Shown here piece by piece: positions 50,692-59,850 of a DNA stretch of 64,000 nucleotides. The stretch's first letter is position 1. Each line of letters begins with the position of its first letter. Where the stretch lies: NCBI GenBank assembly GCA_963827585.1, contig CAWHCK010000048.1, positions 1 through 64,000 of the forward strand, given 5' to 3'. Below the pieces are notes generated by a model. That model made no database searches. It saw only the letters and a list, made by a program, of their open reading frames with translations, and was not told the origin of the DNA. The stretch comes from VAZQ01 sp963827585. Lineage in GTDB: Bacteria; Pseudomonadota; Alphaproteobacteria; Rhizobiales; Xanthobacteraceae. The translations under genes were made by a program, and so were the position numbers.

Positions 50692-51454
50692 ACCGCAGGA
50701 CCACACCGCCGCGGAACTGCTCACCATCTTGAGCGCCCGCCAGCTCAATGACGGACAGGTGGTATTCGCCGGTGTCGGCATCCCGCTGCTGGCGGCCACG
50801 CTCGCGCAGCGCCTGCGTTGTCCGGGCCTGACGATTCTTTTCGAAGGCGGCGTGATCGGCGCATTCGTCGAGCCAGGTAAGCTGCCGCCCTCTACAAACG
50901 ATCAACGGTGCACGAGACGCGCGAACATGGTGCTCGGCAGCGCCGACGTGTTGTTGCTGCTTCAGCGCGGCTATGTGGATGTCGGATTCATGGGCGGTGC
51001 GCAGATCGATCAATACGGTAATTTGAACAGTTCTTTCATCGGCGATCCGATGGCACCGAAGGTCCGGCTACCTGGCACCGGCGGCGGCAACGACATTGCC
51101 AGCCTTACGCAGATGATCGTGGCGATGAAGCATGAAAAGCGGCGCTTTGTTGAACAGGTGGATTTCATTACCAGCCCGGGGTTCTTTCGGGGCGGCGACA
51201 CGCGGCGAGCGAGCGGCCTTCTCACAGGCGGCATGTTCCGCGTGGTCACCGACCTGGCGGTGTTCGGATTCGAAGCCAAGAAACGGCGCATGCAGGTGCT
51301 CTCGCTCAATCCCGGAGTCAGTCGCGAACAGGTACAGGACAACACCGGATTTCGCTTGGAATTCGCCGCTAATCCGGGCGTGACCGAACCACCGACTGAT
51401 CTGGAACTGAAAGTCGTGCGCGAGTTCGATCCCGAGCAACTCTACACCGCGTAG
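50684..51454 (+). CDS. CoA-transferase subunit B (glutaconate CoA-transferase-like)
   Basis: A 256-residue beta subunit starting MLKPQDHTAAELLTILSARQ, translationally coupled to subunit A. LTILFEGGVIGAF places Glu54 at the position of the catalytic Glu54 of glutaconate CoA-transferase, which forms the glutamyl-CoA intermediate, so the enzyme should be a true transferase. QRGYVDVGFMGGAQIDQYGN and LPGTGGGNDIASLTQ are family motifs. MKHEKRRFVEQVDFITSPGF closes the domain. Confidence 0.9.
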   Translation: MLKPQDHTAAELLTILSARQLNDGQVVFAGVGIPLLAATLAQRLRCPGLTILFEGGVIGAFVEPGKLPPSTNDQRCTRRANMVLGSADVLLLLQRGYVDVGFMGGAQIDQYGNLNSSFIGDPMAPKVRLPGTGGGNDIASLTQMIVAMKHEKRRFVEQVDFITSPGFFRGGDTRRASGLLTGGMFRVVTDLAVFGFEAKKRRMQVLSLNPGVSREQVQDNTGFRLEFAANPGVTEPPTDLELKVVREFDPEQLYTA

Positions 51455-51500
51455 CGCCCCCGTCACGGAATCGACGTTCGACAGAATAGAGGAGTTTGGG

Positions 51501-52457
51501 ATGGCTGGTTTGGCTGGGACATTCGGCATAGCGGTGCAGAACTTCACTGCCTATCCGCAAATGCCGGATATCAAGGCGCTGGTCGAATACGGCGTCAGAA
51601 TGGAGCAGCTGGGCTTCAACTCGCTTTGGGTATGGGATCACATCCTGCTCGGCGTCGATCCGAACTTTCCGATCATTGAGTCGTTGACGCTGCTGACCGC
51701 CATTGCCGCGCGGACCCACAAGATCAAGCTCGGGACCGGCATTCTCGTGCTGCCGATGCGCAATCCGGTCATCCTTGCCAAGCAGCTTGCGTGCATGGAT
51801 CTGTTGTCGGATGGCCGGCTGCTTATGGGCATGGCGTCTGGATGGTATCGGCGCGAGTTCAACGCCATCGGCGTGCCGTTCGAACAGCGCGGCAAGATCA
51901 TGGACGAGAATCTCGATATCCTGAAGCGGTTCTGGACCGAACACACGGTCAGCGGCAAATTTGCTCGCTATGACATTCCTGCCGGCGTGATGTTTCCCAA
52001 GCCGGTGCAGAAACCATATCCGCCGATCTTGATCGGCGGATATGTCGATCGCGTGCTCAAGCGCGCGGCGGTCGCGGGCGACGGCTGGCTTACTTATTTC
52101 TATCGGCCGGAGAGCTTCGCAAAGTCCTGGAGCAAAATTCGCAATTTTGCGAAGGAAGCGGGCAAGGATCCGGACAAGCTCCTCAACGCCTCGCAGCTGC
52201 CGATCTTCATCGGTAAATCGCGGCAGGCGGTTGAGGGTCAGATGATGGAGTGGCTGACCAAGGAATGGGACTTTGCGGCTTGGAGCGAGTCGACCAAGGA
52301 CAGCGCCATCATGGGAACGGTCGACGAATGCGTCGAACAGCTCAAAGAGCACCTCGCGGTTGGAACGCAGAAAATCATTTTCGTTCCTTACAAGTACGAG
52401 ATGCAGCAGATCGAGACCATTGCGCGCGAGATCATTCCGCGGCTCAAGGCGGAATGA
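51501..52457 (+). CDS. LLM class flavin-dependent oxidoreductase (TIGR03619-like)
   Basis: A 318-residue bacterial luciferase-like TIM barrel with AGAGGAG before its ATG. GFNSLWVWDHILLGVDPNFP, IKLGTGILVLPMRNPVILAK, LSDGRLLMGMASGWYRREFN and PPILIGGYVDRVLKRAAVAG are the usual flavin-binding and substrate loops, and TVDECVEQLKEHLAVGTQKI lies near the end. In proteobacteria the cofactor is probably FMN, not F420. It follows the CoA-transferase genes by 46 bp. A monooxygenase step on an acyl or heterocyclic substrate is plausible. Confidence 0.88.
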   Translation: MAGLAGTFGIAVQNFTAYPQMPDIKALVEYGVRMEQLGFNSLWVWDHILLGVDPNFPIIESLTLLTAIAARTHKIKLGTGILVLPMRNPVILAKQLACMDLLSDGRLLMGMASGWYRREFNAIGVPFEQRGKIMDENLDILKRFWTEHTVSGKFARYDIPAGVMFPKPVQKPYPPILIGGYVDRVLKRAAVAGDGWLTYFYRPESFAKSWSKIRNFAKEAGKDPDKLLNASQLPIFIGKSRQAVEGQMMEWLTKEWDFAAWSESTKDSAIMGTVDECVEQLKEHLAVGTQKIIFVPYKYEMQQIETIAREIIPRLKAE

Positions 52458-52495
52458 ATCGCAAACCAAGCCGAGCCGGCAGCCGTGGCGGCATA

Positions 52496-55421
52496 TCATT
52501 CAGCCGCTGCTTGCAGCTCTCCAATAGGCGGACAGGAGCACATGAGATTTCGGTCGCCGTAAACATGGTCGACGCGGTTCACGGGGCACCAATACTTGTC
52601 CACTCGAAGCCTTTCCAGGGGGAAGCAGGCGTAGGCGCGGGCATACGGACGGTCCCATTTCTCATCTGCCAGGTCGAACACCGTGTGCGGCGCATTTTTG
52701 AGCGGGTTGTTGTCGCGGGCCATCCGGCCTTCCTGGATCGCGCGGATCTCACCGCGTATCGCGATCATGGCCTCGCAAAACCGATCAAGCTCGGCCTTCA
52801 ATTCTGATTCCGTCGGTTCGATCATCAATGTGCCGGGGACCGGAAAGCTCACTGTCGGAGCGTGAAAACCATAATCAATAAGACGCTTCGCGATGTCGTC
52901 GACAGAGATGCCCGCGGCCTCCTTCAGGCGGCGCGTATCGAGAATGCACTCGTGTGCCACGCGCCCGTTGCGGCCTTTGAAAAGAAGCGGATAGTGCCCT
53001 CCCAGCCGCGCGACGATGTAGTTCGCATTCAGGATGGCCGCCTTGGTCGCTGCGGTCAGACCCTCGCCACCCATGAGCATGATGTATGTCCAGGAAATGG
53101 AGAGGATCGATGCGGACCCGAACGGTGCGGCCGAGACGGCACCGACTTGCGAAGGTTCGCCAGGCCGCTCCGGATGGCCAGGCAGGAAGGGAGCGAGATG
53201 CGCCTTTACACCGATTGGGCCCATTCCCGGTCCGCCTCCGCCGTGCGGGATGCAAAATGTCTTATGCAGGTTCAGATGGCCAACGTCGGCGCCATAGTCA
53301 CCCGGTCGCGCCAAACCGACCTGAGCGTTGAGATTGGCTCCGTCGAGATAGACTTGGCCGCCGCAGGCATGCACGATGTCACAGATCGATTGCAACTCCG
53401 CCTCGAACACGCCATGCGTGGAAGGATAGGTCATCATGATCGCGGCGAGGTCGGCGGCATGGCTCTCTGCCTTGACGCGCAAATCCGCAAGATCAACGTT
53501 TCCCTCTCCATCGCAATTCACTACGACGATGTTCATGCCAGCCATGTGAGCAGAGGCCGGATTCGTCCCGTGTGCAGACGAGGGAATGAGGCACACGTTG
53601 CGGTGATGATCCCCCCTGCTGCGATGATAGGCGCGAATGGCGAGCAGACCCGCATATTCTCCCTGGGCGCCAGAGTTGGGTTGCATCGAAACCGCATCAA
53701 AACCTGTGATCGCGCAAAGTTTGGTAGCGAGATCAGAGATCAGTTCCGTATAGCCCGAGACTTGATCGGTCGGCGAGAATGGATGGATGTTGGCAAATTC
53801 CGGCCAGGTGAGTGGCATCATCTCGGTCGTAGCATTGAGCTTCATTGTGCACGAGCCGAGCGGGATCATACTCCGGTCCAGCGCCAGATCGCGATCCGCC
53901 AAGCGGCGAATGTAGCGCAGCATTTCGGTTTCGGAGCGATACTGATGGAAAACGGGGTGAGTGAGGAAGCTGCTCTCGCGACGGAGGGACGCGGGTAGCA
54001 TATCCGTCGCCTGCGCCGAAATTGTTCCATAGGAAATTTCGGCGGCTGAGCGACTGTCACCAAACGTTCCAAACGATCGCCACACGGCCTCGACGACCGC
54101 CGGCGTCGTCGTCTCGTCACAGCTGATGCCGATGTGACGCTTACCGTCTTCTCCTATTATTTTGCGAAGGTTGATTCCGTTTTCGGTGGCGCGCTGAAGG
54201 ATATTTGCCTGGCGATCGCCCGCATGAACGGTGATCGTGTCGAAGAAATTCTTCTGGGCGATGCTCCACCCGAGCGCGCGTAGTCCTGCCGCAAGCGTTG
54301 CCGTGCTGCGCTGCACCTTTCCGGCGATCATCTTGAGCCCCTCCGGGCCATGATAGATCGCGTACATGGAAGCGATCACCGCCAGGAGGACTTGGGCGGT
54401 ACATATGTTCGAAGTCGCTTTCTCGCGCCGAATATGCTGCTCGCGGGTTTGCAGCGCGAGGCGATAGGCAACATGCCCGCGAGCATCCACGGAAACGCTT
54501 ACAAGGCGGCCTGGAAGCGCGCGCTGATGTGTTTCCCTGGTTGCGATATAGGCTGCGTGCGGCCCCCCGTAGCCCATCAGGAACTCCGAATCGCTGGGTC
54601 GAGCCGATCGCGATGTCCGCGCCGAGCTCGCCGGGGGGAACGAGCAGTGCAAGCGCCAGTGGGTCAGCCGCCATCACCGCGAGCGAGCCGGTCGCGTGGA
54701 GGTCAGCGATCGCCTGCCGAAAATCCCGGATTTCGCCGGAGCATCCGGGATATTGAAGGAGCGCACCGAACACTGCCGCCGGATCGAGGTCCGTCATCGG
54801 ATCGGCGACGATGATCTCCCAGCCGAGCGGTTCCGCACGTGTCCGCACCACGGCAATTGTTTGCGGGTGGCAATCGCGATCGATGAAGAATGCCGTCGCC
54901 TTCGAACGCGCGACGCGCCGCGCCATCGCCATCGCTTCGGCTGCTGCCGTTGCTTCATCGAGAAGAGAGGCATTGGCAATTTCGAGCCCAGTGAGATTGG
55001 CGATCATAGTCTGGAAGTTTAGCAAGGCCTCCAGTCGGCCCTGGCTGATCTCGGGTTGGTATGGCGTGTAGGCCGTATACCAGGCCGGGTTTTCCAATAT
55101 GTTGCGCTGAATCACGGGGGGCAGATTTGTGCCGTAGTACCCTTGGCCTATCAGTGACGTCAGAACTTTGTTGTTTGACGCCATGCTGCGAAGCTTTTGC
55201 AACACTTCCGTCTCCGACAGGGCTGGGCCAAGATTGAGCGGGGGGCGCTGCCGGATCGTGTTCGGGACGGTTTGCTCGATCAATTCGTCAATGCTCGAGA
55301 CCCCGACCGTCTCCAGCATCTTCCTCATGTCAGCCGGCGATGGACCTATATGGCGGTGCACGAAATCGGCTGGAGCGGGCACGTTTACAAGCTCGGGATT
55401 GGGAGTCATCGCGTTGACCAT
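52496..55421 (-). CDS. gcvP: Glycine dehydrogenase (decarboxylating), glycine cleavage P protein, one frameshift
   Basis: GcvP decarboxylates glycine with PLP and loads the aminomethyl group onto lipoyl-GcvH. The single-chain form of about 975 residues is clear: MTPNPELVNVPAPADFVHRH, IGQGYYGTNLPPVIQRNILE, YTPYQPEISQGRLEALLNFQ in the N-half, and LGSCTMKLNATTEMMPLTW, AHGTNPASAHMAGMNIVVV and HLNLHKTFCIPHGGGGPGMG (with the PLP Lys) in the C-half. One inserted base near 54578 breaks the frame inside TQRFGVP-MGYGGPHAA. The total is one base over a multiple of three. gcvP follows gcvT and gcvH and shares their riboswitch-controlled transcript. Confidence 0.95.
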
Positions 55422-55450
55422 CCTGGTTGGACGGCGTGATACGGCCGTGG

Positions 55451-55822
55451 TCAGCCGACCAGCGCCAGATAGGCAGGTTCATCCATGAGCGTTTCGAGTT
55501 GAAGAAGGTCGGCGATCCTCATCTTGAAGAACCATCCTTTCCCCATCGGATCGGAATTCACCAAGGTTGGCTCGTCCACGATGCTCTGATTCACTTCCAT
55601 GATCTCACCGCTGATCGGGGCATAAACGTCCGATGCGGCTTTGACCAATTCCACGACCGCCGCGGCTGCTCCTCTTTCGTAGTTGCTGCCCGGCGCCGGC
55701 AGCTCGATGAAAACGAGATCGCCGAGCTGTTCCTGCGCATGATGCGTGATCCCAACGGTGGCGACATCTCCCTCGATGCGGAGCCATTCGTGATCTTTGG
55801 TAAACTTCAACATCCTGCTCAT
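55451..55822 (-). CDS. gcvH: Glycine cleavage system H protein
   Basis: A 123-residue lipoyl carrier. The lipoylation motif is VELVKAASDVYAP with Lys61. HEWLRIEGDVATVGITHHAQ at the start and MGKGWFFKMRI later are standard. It carries the aminomethyl group from GcvP to GcvT. Its ATG overlaps the gcvT stop by four bases. Confidence 0.97.
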   Translation of the reverse strand: MSRMLKFTKDHEWLRIEGDVATVGITHHAQEQLGDLVFIELPAPGSNYERGAAAAVVELVKAASDVYAPISGEIMEVNQSIVDEPTLVNSDPMGKGWFFKMRIADLLQLETLMDEPAYLALVG

Positions 55823-57000
55823 TTCTCCGTTCGGTGACCTTCGCCGCGCTTGTAGTTCGGCTTGACGAAGGGCAGCTCGCTCACGACAACAGGTATGCGC
55901 TTGTCCCGTACATCCGCGAACAGGATGTTGCCGGGTCCCGACTCGGCGGTGACGACATATCCCATTGCGGCGGGCGCATTGATGGTCGGACCGAAGCCAC
56001 CCGAGGTCACCTGTCCGATCGGCGCTTGCGACTTCTCATCGTGATAGAGCTTACAGCCGCCCCGGATTGGGGTTCGGTCCTTCGAGCGCAGTCCAACGCG
56101 TCGGCGAGCGCTGCCCTCGGCGAGCTGCTGCAAAATGACGTCAGCGCCGAGAAACCCGCCCTCGCGCGATCCGCCTTGGCGGCGGCTGTTCTGGACCGCC
56201 CACTCGAGTCCCGCTTCCACCGGGGTGGTGCTCGCGTCGAGATCGGACCCGTAGAGACACAAGCCCGCTTCAAGACGCAGGCTGTCGCGGGCACCGAGGC
56301 CGACCGGCGCTACCTTGGGGTCTTCGAGAAATACTCGCGCGAGGGATTCGGCCTCCCGCGCCGGAACACTGATCTCGAAGCCGTCCTCCCCTGTGTAGCC
56401 CGACCTAAAGACGATGCAATCCACGCCGAGGATCGGCAACATGCGCGCGTCCATGAAGCGCATCGACGCGACATTGGGGCACAGTCGCGCGAGCACCAAC
56501 TCGGCGAGAGGTCCTTGCAGTGCGAGCAAGGCCTGATCATCTAAACGTTCAATGACGCAGCTGTTGGAAAGAGAGCTGCGCAGGTGCCCTTCGTCCGCAT
56601 CCTTGCGACTCGCATTGACGACAAGGAGGAAATGATCGCCCCGGTTTGTGATCATCAAATCGTCGAGGACGCCGCCGAACGAATTGGTGAAAAGCGCATA
56701 TCTCTGTCGTCCTTCGCCGAGACCCAACAGATCGACCGGAGCCAAGGCCTCGAGCGCGCGTGCAGCACTCTCGCCGCCTTCCGACCGGGAGCGGACGGCG
56801 ACCTGACCCATGTGCGACACATCGAAGAGACCCGCTGCGGCACGAGTGTGGCGATGCTCTTTGAGGATGCCGCTCGGAAAATTGATTGGCATCTCGTACC
56901 CCGCGAAGGCGGAGAGGCGAGCACCGAGCTCCACGTGCAGGCCATGAAGCGGGGTCCGCTTCAATTCGGAACTTACCGTGAGTTGGCTATCTGAAGACAC
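55819..57000 (-). CDS. gcvT: Glycine cleavage system T protein (aminomethyltransferase)
   Basis: A 393-residue THF-dependent aminomethyltransferase: TPLHGLHVELGARLSAFAGY, GLFDVSHMGQVAVRSRSEGG, YTGEDGFEISVPAREAESLA, RLEAGLCLYGSDLDASTTPV and IGQVTSGGFGPTINAPAAMG. It starts at a GTG at 56998-57000 just after the riboswitch expression hairpin, with AAAAGGTG as ribosome site inside the hairpin arm. It is the first gene of gcvT-gcvH-gcvP. The product methylene-THF can feed folD. Confidence 0.94.
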   Translation of the reverse strand: MSSDSQLTVSSELKRTPLHGLHVELGARLSAFAGYEMPINFPSGILKEHRHTRAAAGLFDVSHMGQVAVRSRSEGGESAARALEALAPVDLLGLGEGRQRYALFTNSFGGVLDDLMITNRGDHFLLVVNASRKDADEGHLRSSLSNSCVIERLDDQALLALQGPLAELVLARLCPNVASMRFMDARMLPILGVDCIVFRSGYTGEDGFEISVPAREAESLARVFLEDPKVAPVGLGARDSLRLEAGLCLYGSDLDASTTPVEAGLEWAVQNSRRQGGSREGGFLGADVILQQLAEGSARRRVGLRSKDRTPIRGGCKLYHDEKSQAPIGQVTSGGFGPTINAPAAMGYVVTAESGPGNILFADVRDKRIPVVVSELPFVKPNYKRGEGHRTEK

Positions 57001-57001
57001 C

Positions 57002-57213
57002 GGGGCACCTTTTGGTACGGCCTATGAGCCGATCTTCTGAGGTGCCCCCTCTGTCTATTTGCCTGAGAACGTTATCCCGTCGGCGGGCGCGTCGAACGCC
57101 ACTTTCCAGAGTCGTGTTGACTATCGCGTGGTTCATCTGCCTGAGAGTTTCCGGGGCGGTTGCTCCTTCGGCGTCGGCCGGGCCGATCTCTCCCGCAGCG
57201 ATAGTGTGCCAAT
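57002..57213 (-). promoter_or_regulatory. Tandem glycine riboswitch (gcvT motif) with translational expression platform
   Basis: Read on the minus strand, aptamer 1 has GGGAGAG, GCCGAAGGAGCAACCGCCCC and GGAAACTCTCAGGCA. Aptamer 2 follows directly with ACTCTGGAAAG, GCCGACGGGATAACG and TTCTCAGGCAAATAGACAGAG. These are the conserved cores of the two glycine aptamers. Downstream, GGGGCACCT and AGGTGCCCC (57040-57048 and 57002-57010) pair and enclose the ribosome site AAAAGGTG of gcvT. With no U-tract after the stem, control looks translational: glycine binding should free the site and switch on gcvTHP. Confidence 0.9.
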
Positions 57214-57380
57214 TTTTAGGCGACGGTCCTCCGCATTGGAATTTCGCGAATATTTGGACGCTACGATTCTATCTTGGCGGTCTCACAATGTCATCATTGA
57301 TTCGGCACGGATCTCCCGCTGGGTGTCGCAACGGCCGCCACGCGCGGTTCGATTGCCACGATTTGCGGCCGGAGGCGGCG

Positions 57381-58572
57381 CTAGTGACCCCACAGTCTGC
57401 GCACCCACGCCCGCAGGCGACGCCAAAAGGCCGACCGGGCGATGGCACCGGCGTCAAGCGCGTCGCCGGAGCCGGCGTCGCCTGTCTCCCCTCGCAGCCG
57501 GGCTTCGAGATTACGCGCAAAGACGCTCGTGAGGTGGTCGGCAATATCCTTGACCAAGCCGGAGCGGCTGAACTGTGCCAGCGCGCCCGACAGCATGAAC
57601 TTCGTGGTCACGTCCACGCGCGACGACACCTCATCGAGCGCGTTCACCTCGTACGACATGACGGCGCGCGCGCTCGAGGGGCTCTTGGCATCGCGTCCGG
57701 CGGCGCGCACGACGGCACGAAAATCGTGCTCGTTGCGGGTGACGTCCAGAACTCCATGAAACGCGCTCACGATCGGCCCGAGCTTGACGTTCACCTCGCC
57801 TTCGGCGTGGTCGCCTCGATGCAGCCCGGTCAGCCGCGCGCCGGGCATGCACCGGATCACCCGGTCGAGATCGCAGAAGAAGTTCCAGACCTGCTCCCGT
57901 GGGAACGGAACGGAAAACGACTGGCGCAGCTCCACGCCGTCGTGCTCGACGATCGTCCAGTCGATGGCATCGAGACTGGCGATGGCGGACGCGGCCACTT
58001 GATCCGTGCTTGCGCCGCGCGTGGCCCGTGAACTGCGGGAAGGTTCTCGCGGGCGCGCGGGCGGATGCGATCCCACCGGACCGAGCCGGCGACGCGCCGT
58101 CACGTCGGCGGTGAGTTTTCGTCAACGCGCTGCGGACCGCCGCCACGATTCCGACATAGCCGGTGCAGCGGCAAAGATTGCCCGAGAGCTCGAGGCGAAT
58201 TCGCTTCTCGTCGGCCTGCGGCAGGCGCATGACAATGTCCCGCGCGGTCATCAACATGCCGGGCGTGCAAAAGCCGCACTGCAACGCGTGATGCTCGGAG
58301 AAGGCGTCCCGCAGCACGCCCATGACGGGATCGTCTTTCAGGCCCTCGAGGGTGGTGACCTCGGCGCCGTCGCACGCCACGGCGTAGGTGATGCAGGAGC
58401 GCGCGGGCGCGCCGTCGATCAGCACGGTGCAGGCGCCGCACACGCCGTGCTCGCAGCCGACGTGGGTGCCGGTGAGGAACTGGTGCTCGCGCAGGAAATC
58501 GGCGAGGTTCAATCGCGGCTCGACATCCGCCCGCACCTCGCTTCCGTTGATGGCAAGGGCAACGGCAGTCAT
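57381..58572 (-). CDS. 2Fe-2S subunit fused to a CoxG/SRPBCC domain (xanthine dehydrogenase family), one apparent frameshift
   Basis: From MTAVALAINGSEVRADVEPR at 58572 the N-terminal half is a CoxS-like subunit with HVGCEHGVCGACTVLIDGAP, HALQCGFCTPGMLMTARDIV and SGNLCRCTGYVGIVAAVRSA. After a frame change near 58100 the chain continues LGPVGSHPP..., then VELRQSFSVPFPREQVWNFF, RVIRCMPGARLTGLHRGDHA and GALAQFSRSGLVKDIADHLT, an SRPBCC/CoxG domain ending at 57381. Fusions of this order, with an LGPVG linker, occur in this family, and the total length is one base over a multiple of three, so one inserted base would restore a single protein of about 396 residues. Two separate overlapping genes are the alternative. 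Confidence 0.72.
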
Positions 58573-59409
58573 GATGCACACGCTTGTCGTGCGGCCCGCT
58601 TAAGCGCGACCGGGGCGAGATGGCGGATATAGTCGTCCGTCACATTTTTCCTGTCGAGCAGCTCGAGGACCGCGCGCTGGTCGAGGCGATCGGCGAGGTC
58701 GGGGCCAAATCCACCTCCGAACAGGGATGCGGCATCCCGCACCGCGATCGGAGCCGTTTCGATGGCGCCGATCACGGCACGAAACACGCCGCGGGCGGGA
58801 TCGTGAAGAATTCCCCCGATCGCGTGCGCGAATTCACCGGCCTTTTGGCTGAACTTGTAGAACCCCCAGCGCGCGTCCGCCGAAAGCTTGGGTACGCGAA
58901 TCGACCGGATGAGCTCGTCGCCCTGCAGCACCGTGGTGAATGCCGAGACCATCAGGTCGGCCACCGCAACAGGCTTGCTGCCGCGCCGGGTCCATACCAC
59001 GGCCTGCGCGTCGAGGAGCGCAAGCGTCGAGATCCAATCCGCCGCGGGATCCGCGTGGGCGATGCTTCCACCGATGGTGCCGCGATTGCGCACGGCGCGG
59101 TAGGCAATGCGGCCGGCGACGTGGCGCAGCAGACCGTTGGTATGGTCGGCGACGCGTCCGTCCTCGATGTCGGCGTGGGTGACGCAGGCGCCGATTTCGA
59201 ACGCGTCGCGGCCGTCGGTCACCGCCGTGAGCTCCGGGATCGACGTGATGTCGACCAGCACGTCGGGCTGCGCGAGGCGCAGGTTCAGCATCGGTCCGAG
59301 CGATTGGCCACCGGCCAAGACCTTGGCAAAGCCGTCACCGTGGCCGAGCAGATCGGCGGCCTCCGCCAGCGTGGTAGGGACGCTCGTACTCGAATGCGAC
59401 CGGCTTCAT
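58569..59409 (-). CDS. Xanthine dehydrogenase family FAD-binding subunit (CoxM-like), one frameshift
   Basis: The start MKPVAFEYERP at 59407-59409 is followed by one inserted base near 59375, after which AEAADLLGHGDGFAKVLAGG, QSLGPMLNLRLAQPDVLVDI and RNRGTIGGSIAHADPAADW supply both FAD-binding motifs. SQKAGEFAHAIGGILHDPAR belongs to the C-terminal domain. The stop overlaps the CoxS-CoxG start (ATGA). About 280 residues. It is more similar in motifs (GTIGGSIAHADP) to the fused-CoxG type of cluster than to the CoxM of module 1. Confidence 0.85.
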
Positions 59410-59493
59410 CCTGCGCTCACTCCCGCAAGCCGCGCACGCGTCCTGCGACGCCCGCGCGCAGGCGCCGGCCGGTCGATAGCCGGCCGCGAGGCA

Positions 59494-59850
59494 TCAGAAC
59501 CTCTCCTTGTGGGACAACGTGTCCGTCACCAGGTCGCGCACGATCGGCAGGTTGGGAAGCGGCTCGAGCGCAATCGTGCCGGCTCGCAGCTTGGCGATGC
59601 AGGCGTATTCGACGTTACCGTCGATCAGCATCGTGCACTCCTTGCAGACATTGGCATTGAAGCAGCTGAACCGGAAAGCAAGATCGGGATCCTCGTTCAA
59701 TCGAATACGGACGAGGCCATCCAGCACCGAATCCCCGTCCTCGAACGCCACGTCGAATTCCTGGTAGTGCCCTTGGCCGCGCTCGGTTCCGCGCCAGATG
59801 CGCAGCCGAGCGGTCTTTTCGGGACTGGCGCCCTCGATAGGAGCGGTCAC
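59494..59850 (-). CDS. Stand-alone 2Fe-2S ferredoxin-domain protein (SdhB/FrdB N-domain type), module 2
   Basis: A GTG at 59848-59850 overlaps the flavoprotein stop. The 118-residue product reads TARLRIWRGTERGQGHYQEF, FEDGDSVLDGLVRIRLNED, then FSCFNANVCKECTMLIDG; cysteines follow C-x5-C-x2-C-x11-C exactly as in the module 1 paralog at 23344-23679. PNLPIVRDLVTDTLSHKERF closes it. The 4Fe-4S half of SdhB is again missing. It presumably carries electrons for the adjacent flavoprotein. Confidence 0.84.
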   Translation of the reverse strand: MTAPIEGASPEKTARLRIWRGTERGQGHYQEFDVAFEDGDSVLDGLVRIRLNEDPDLAFRFSCFNANVCKECTMLIDGNVEYACIAKLRAGTIALEPLPNLPIVRDLVTDTLSHKERF

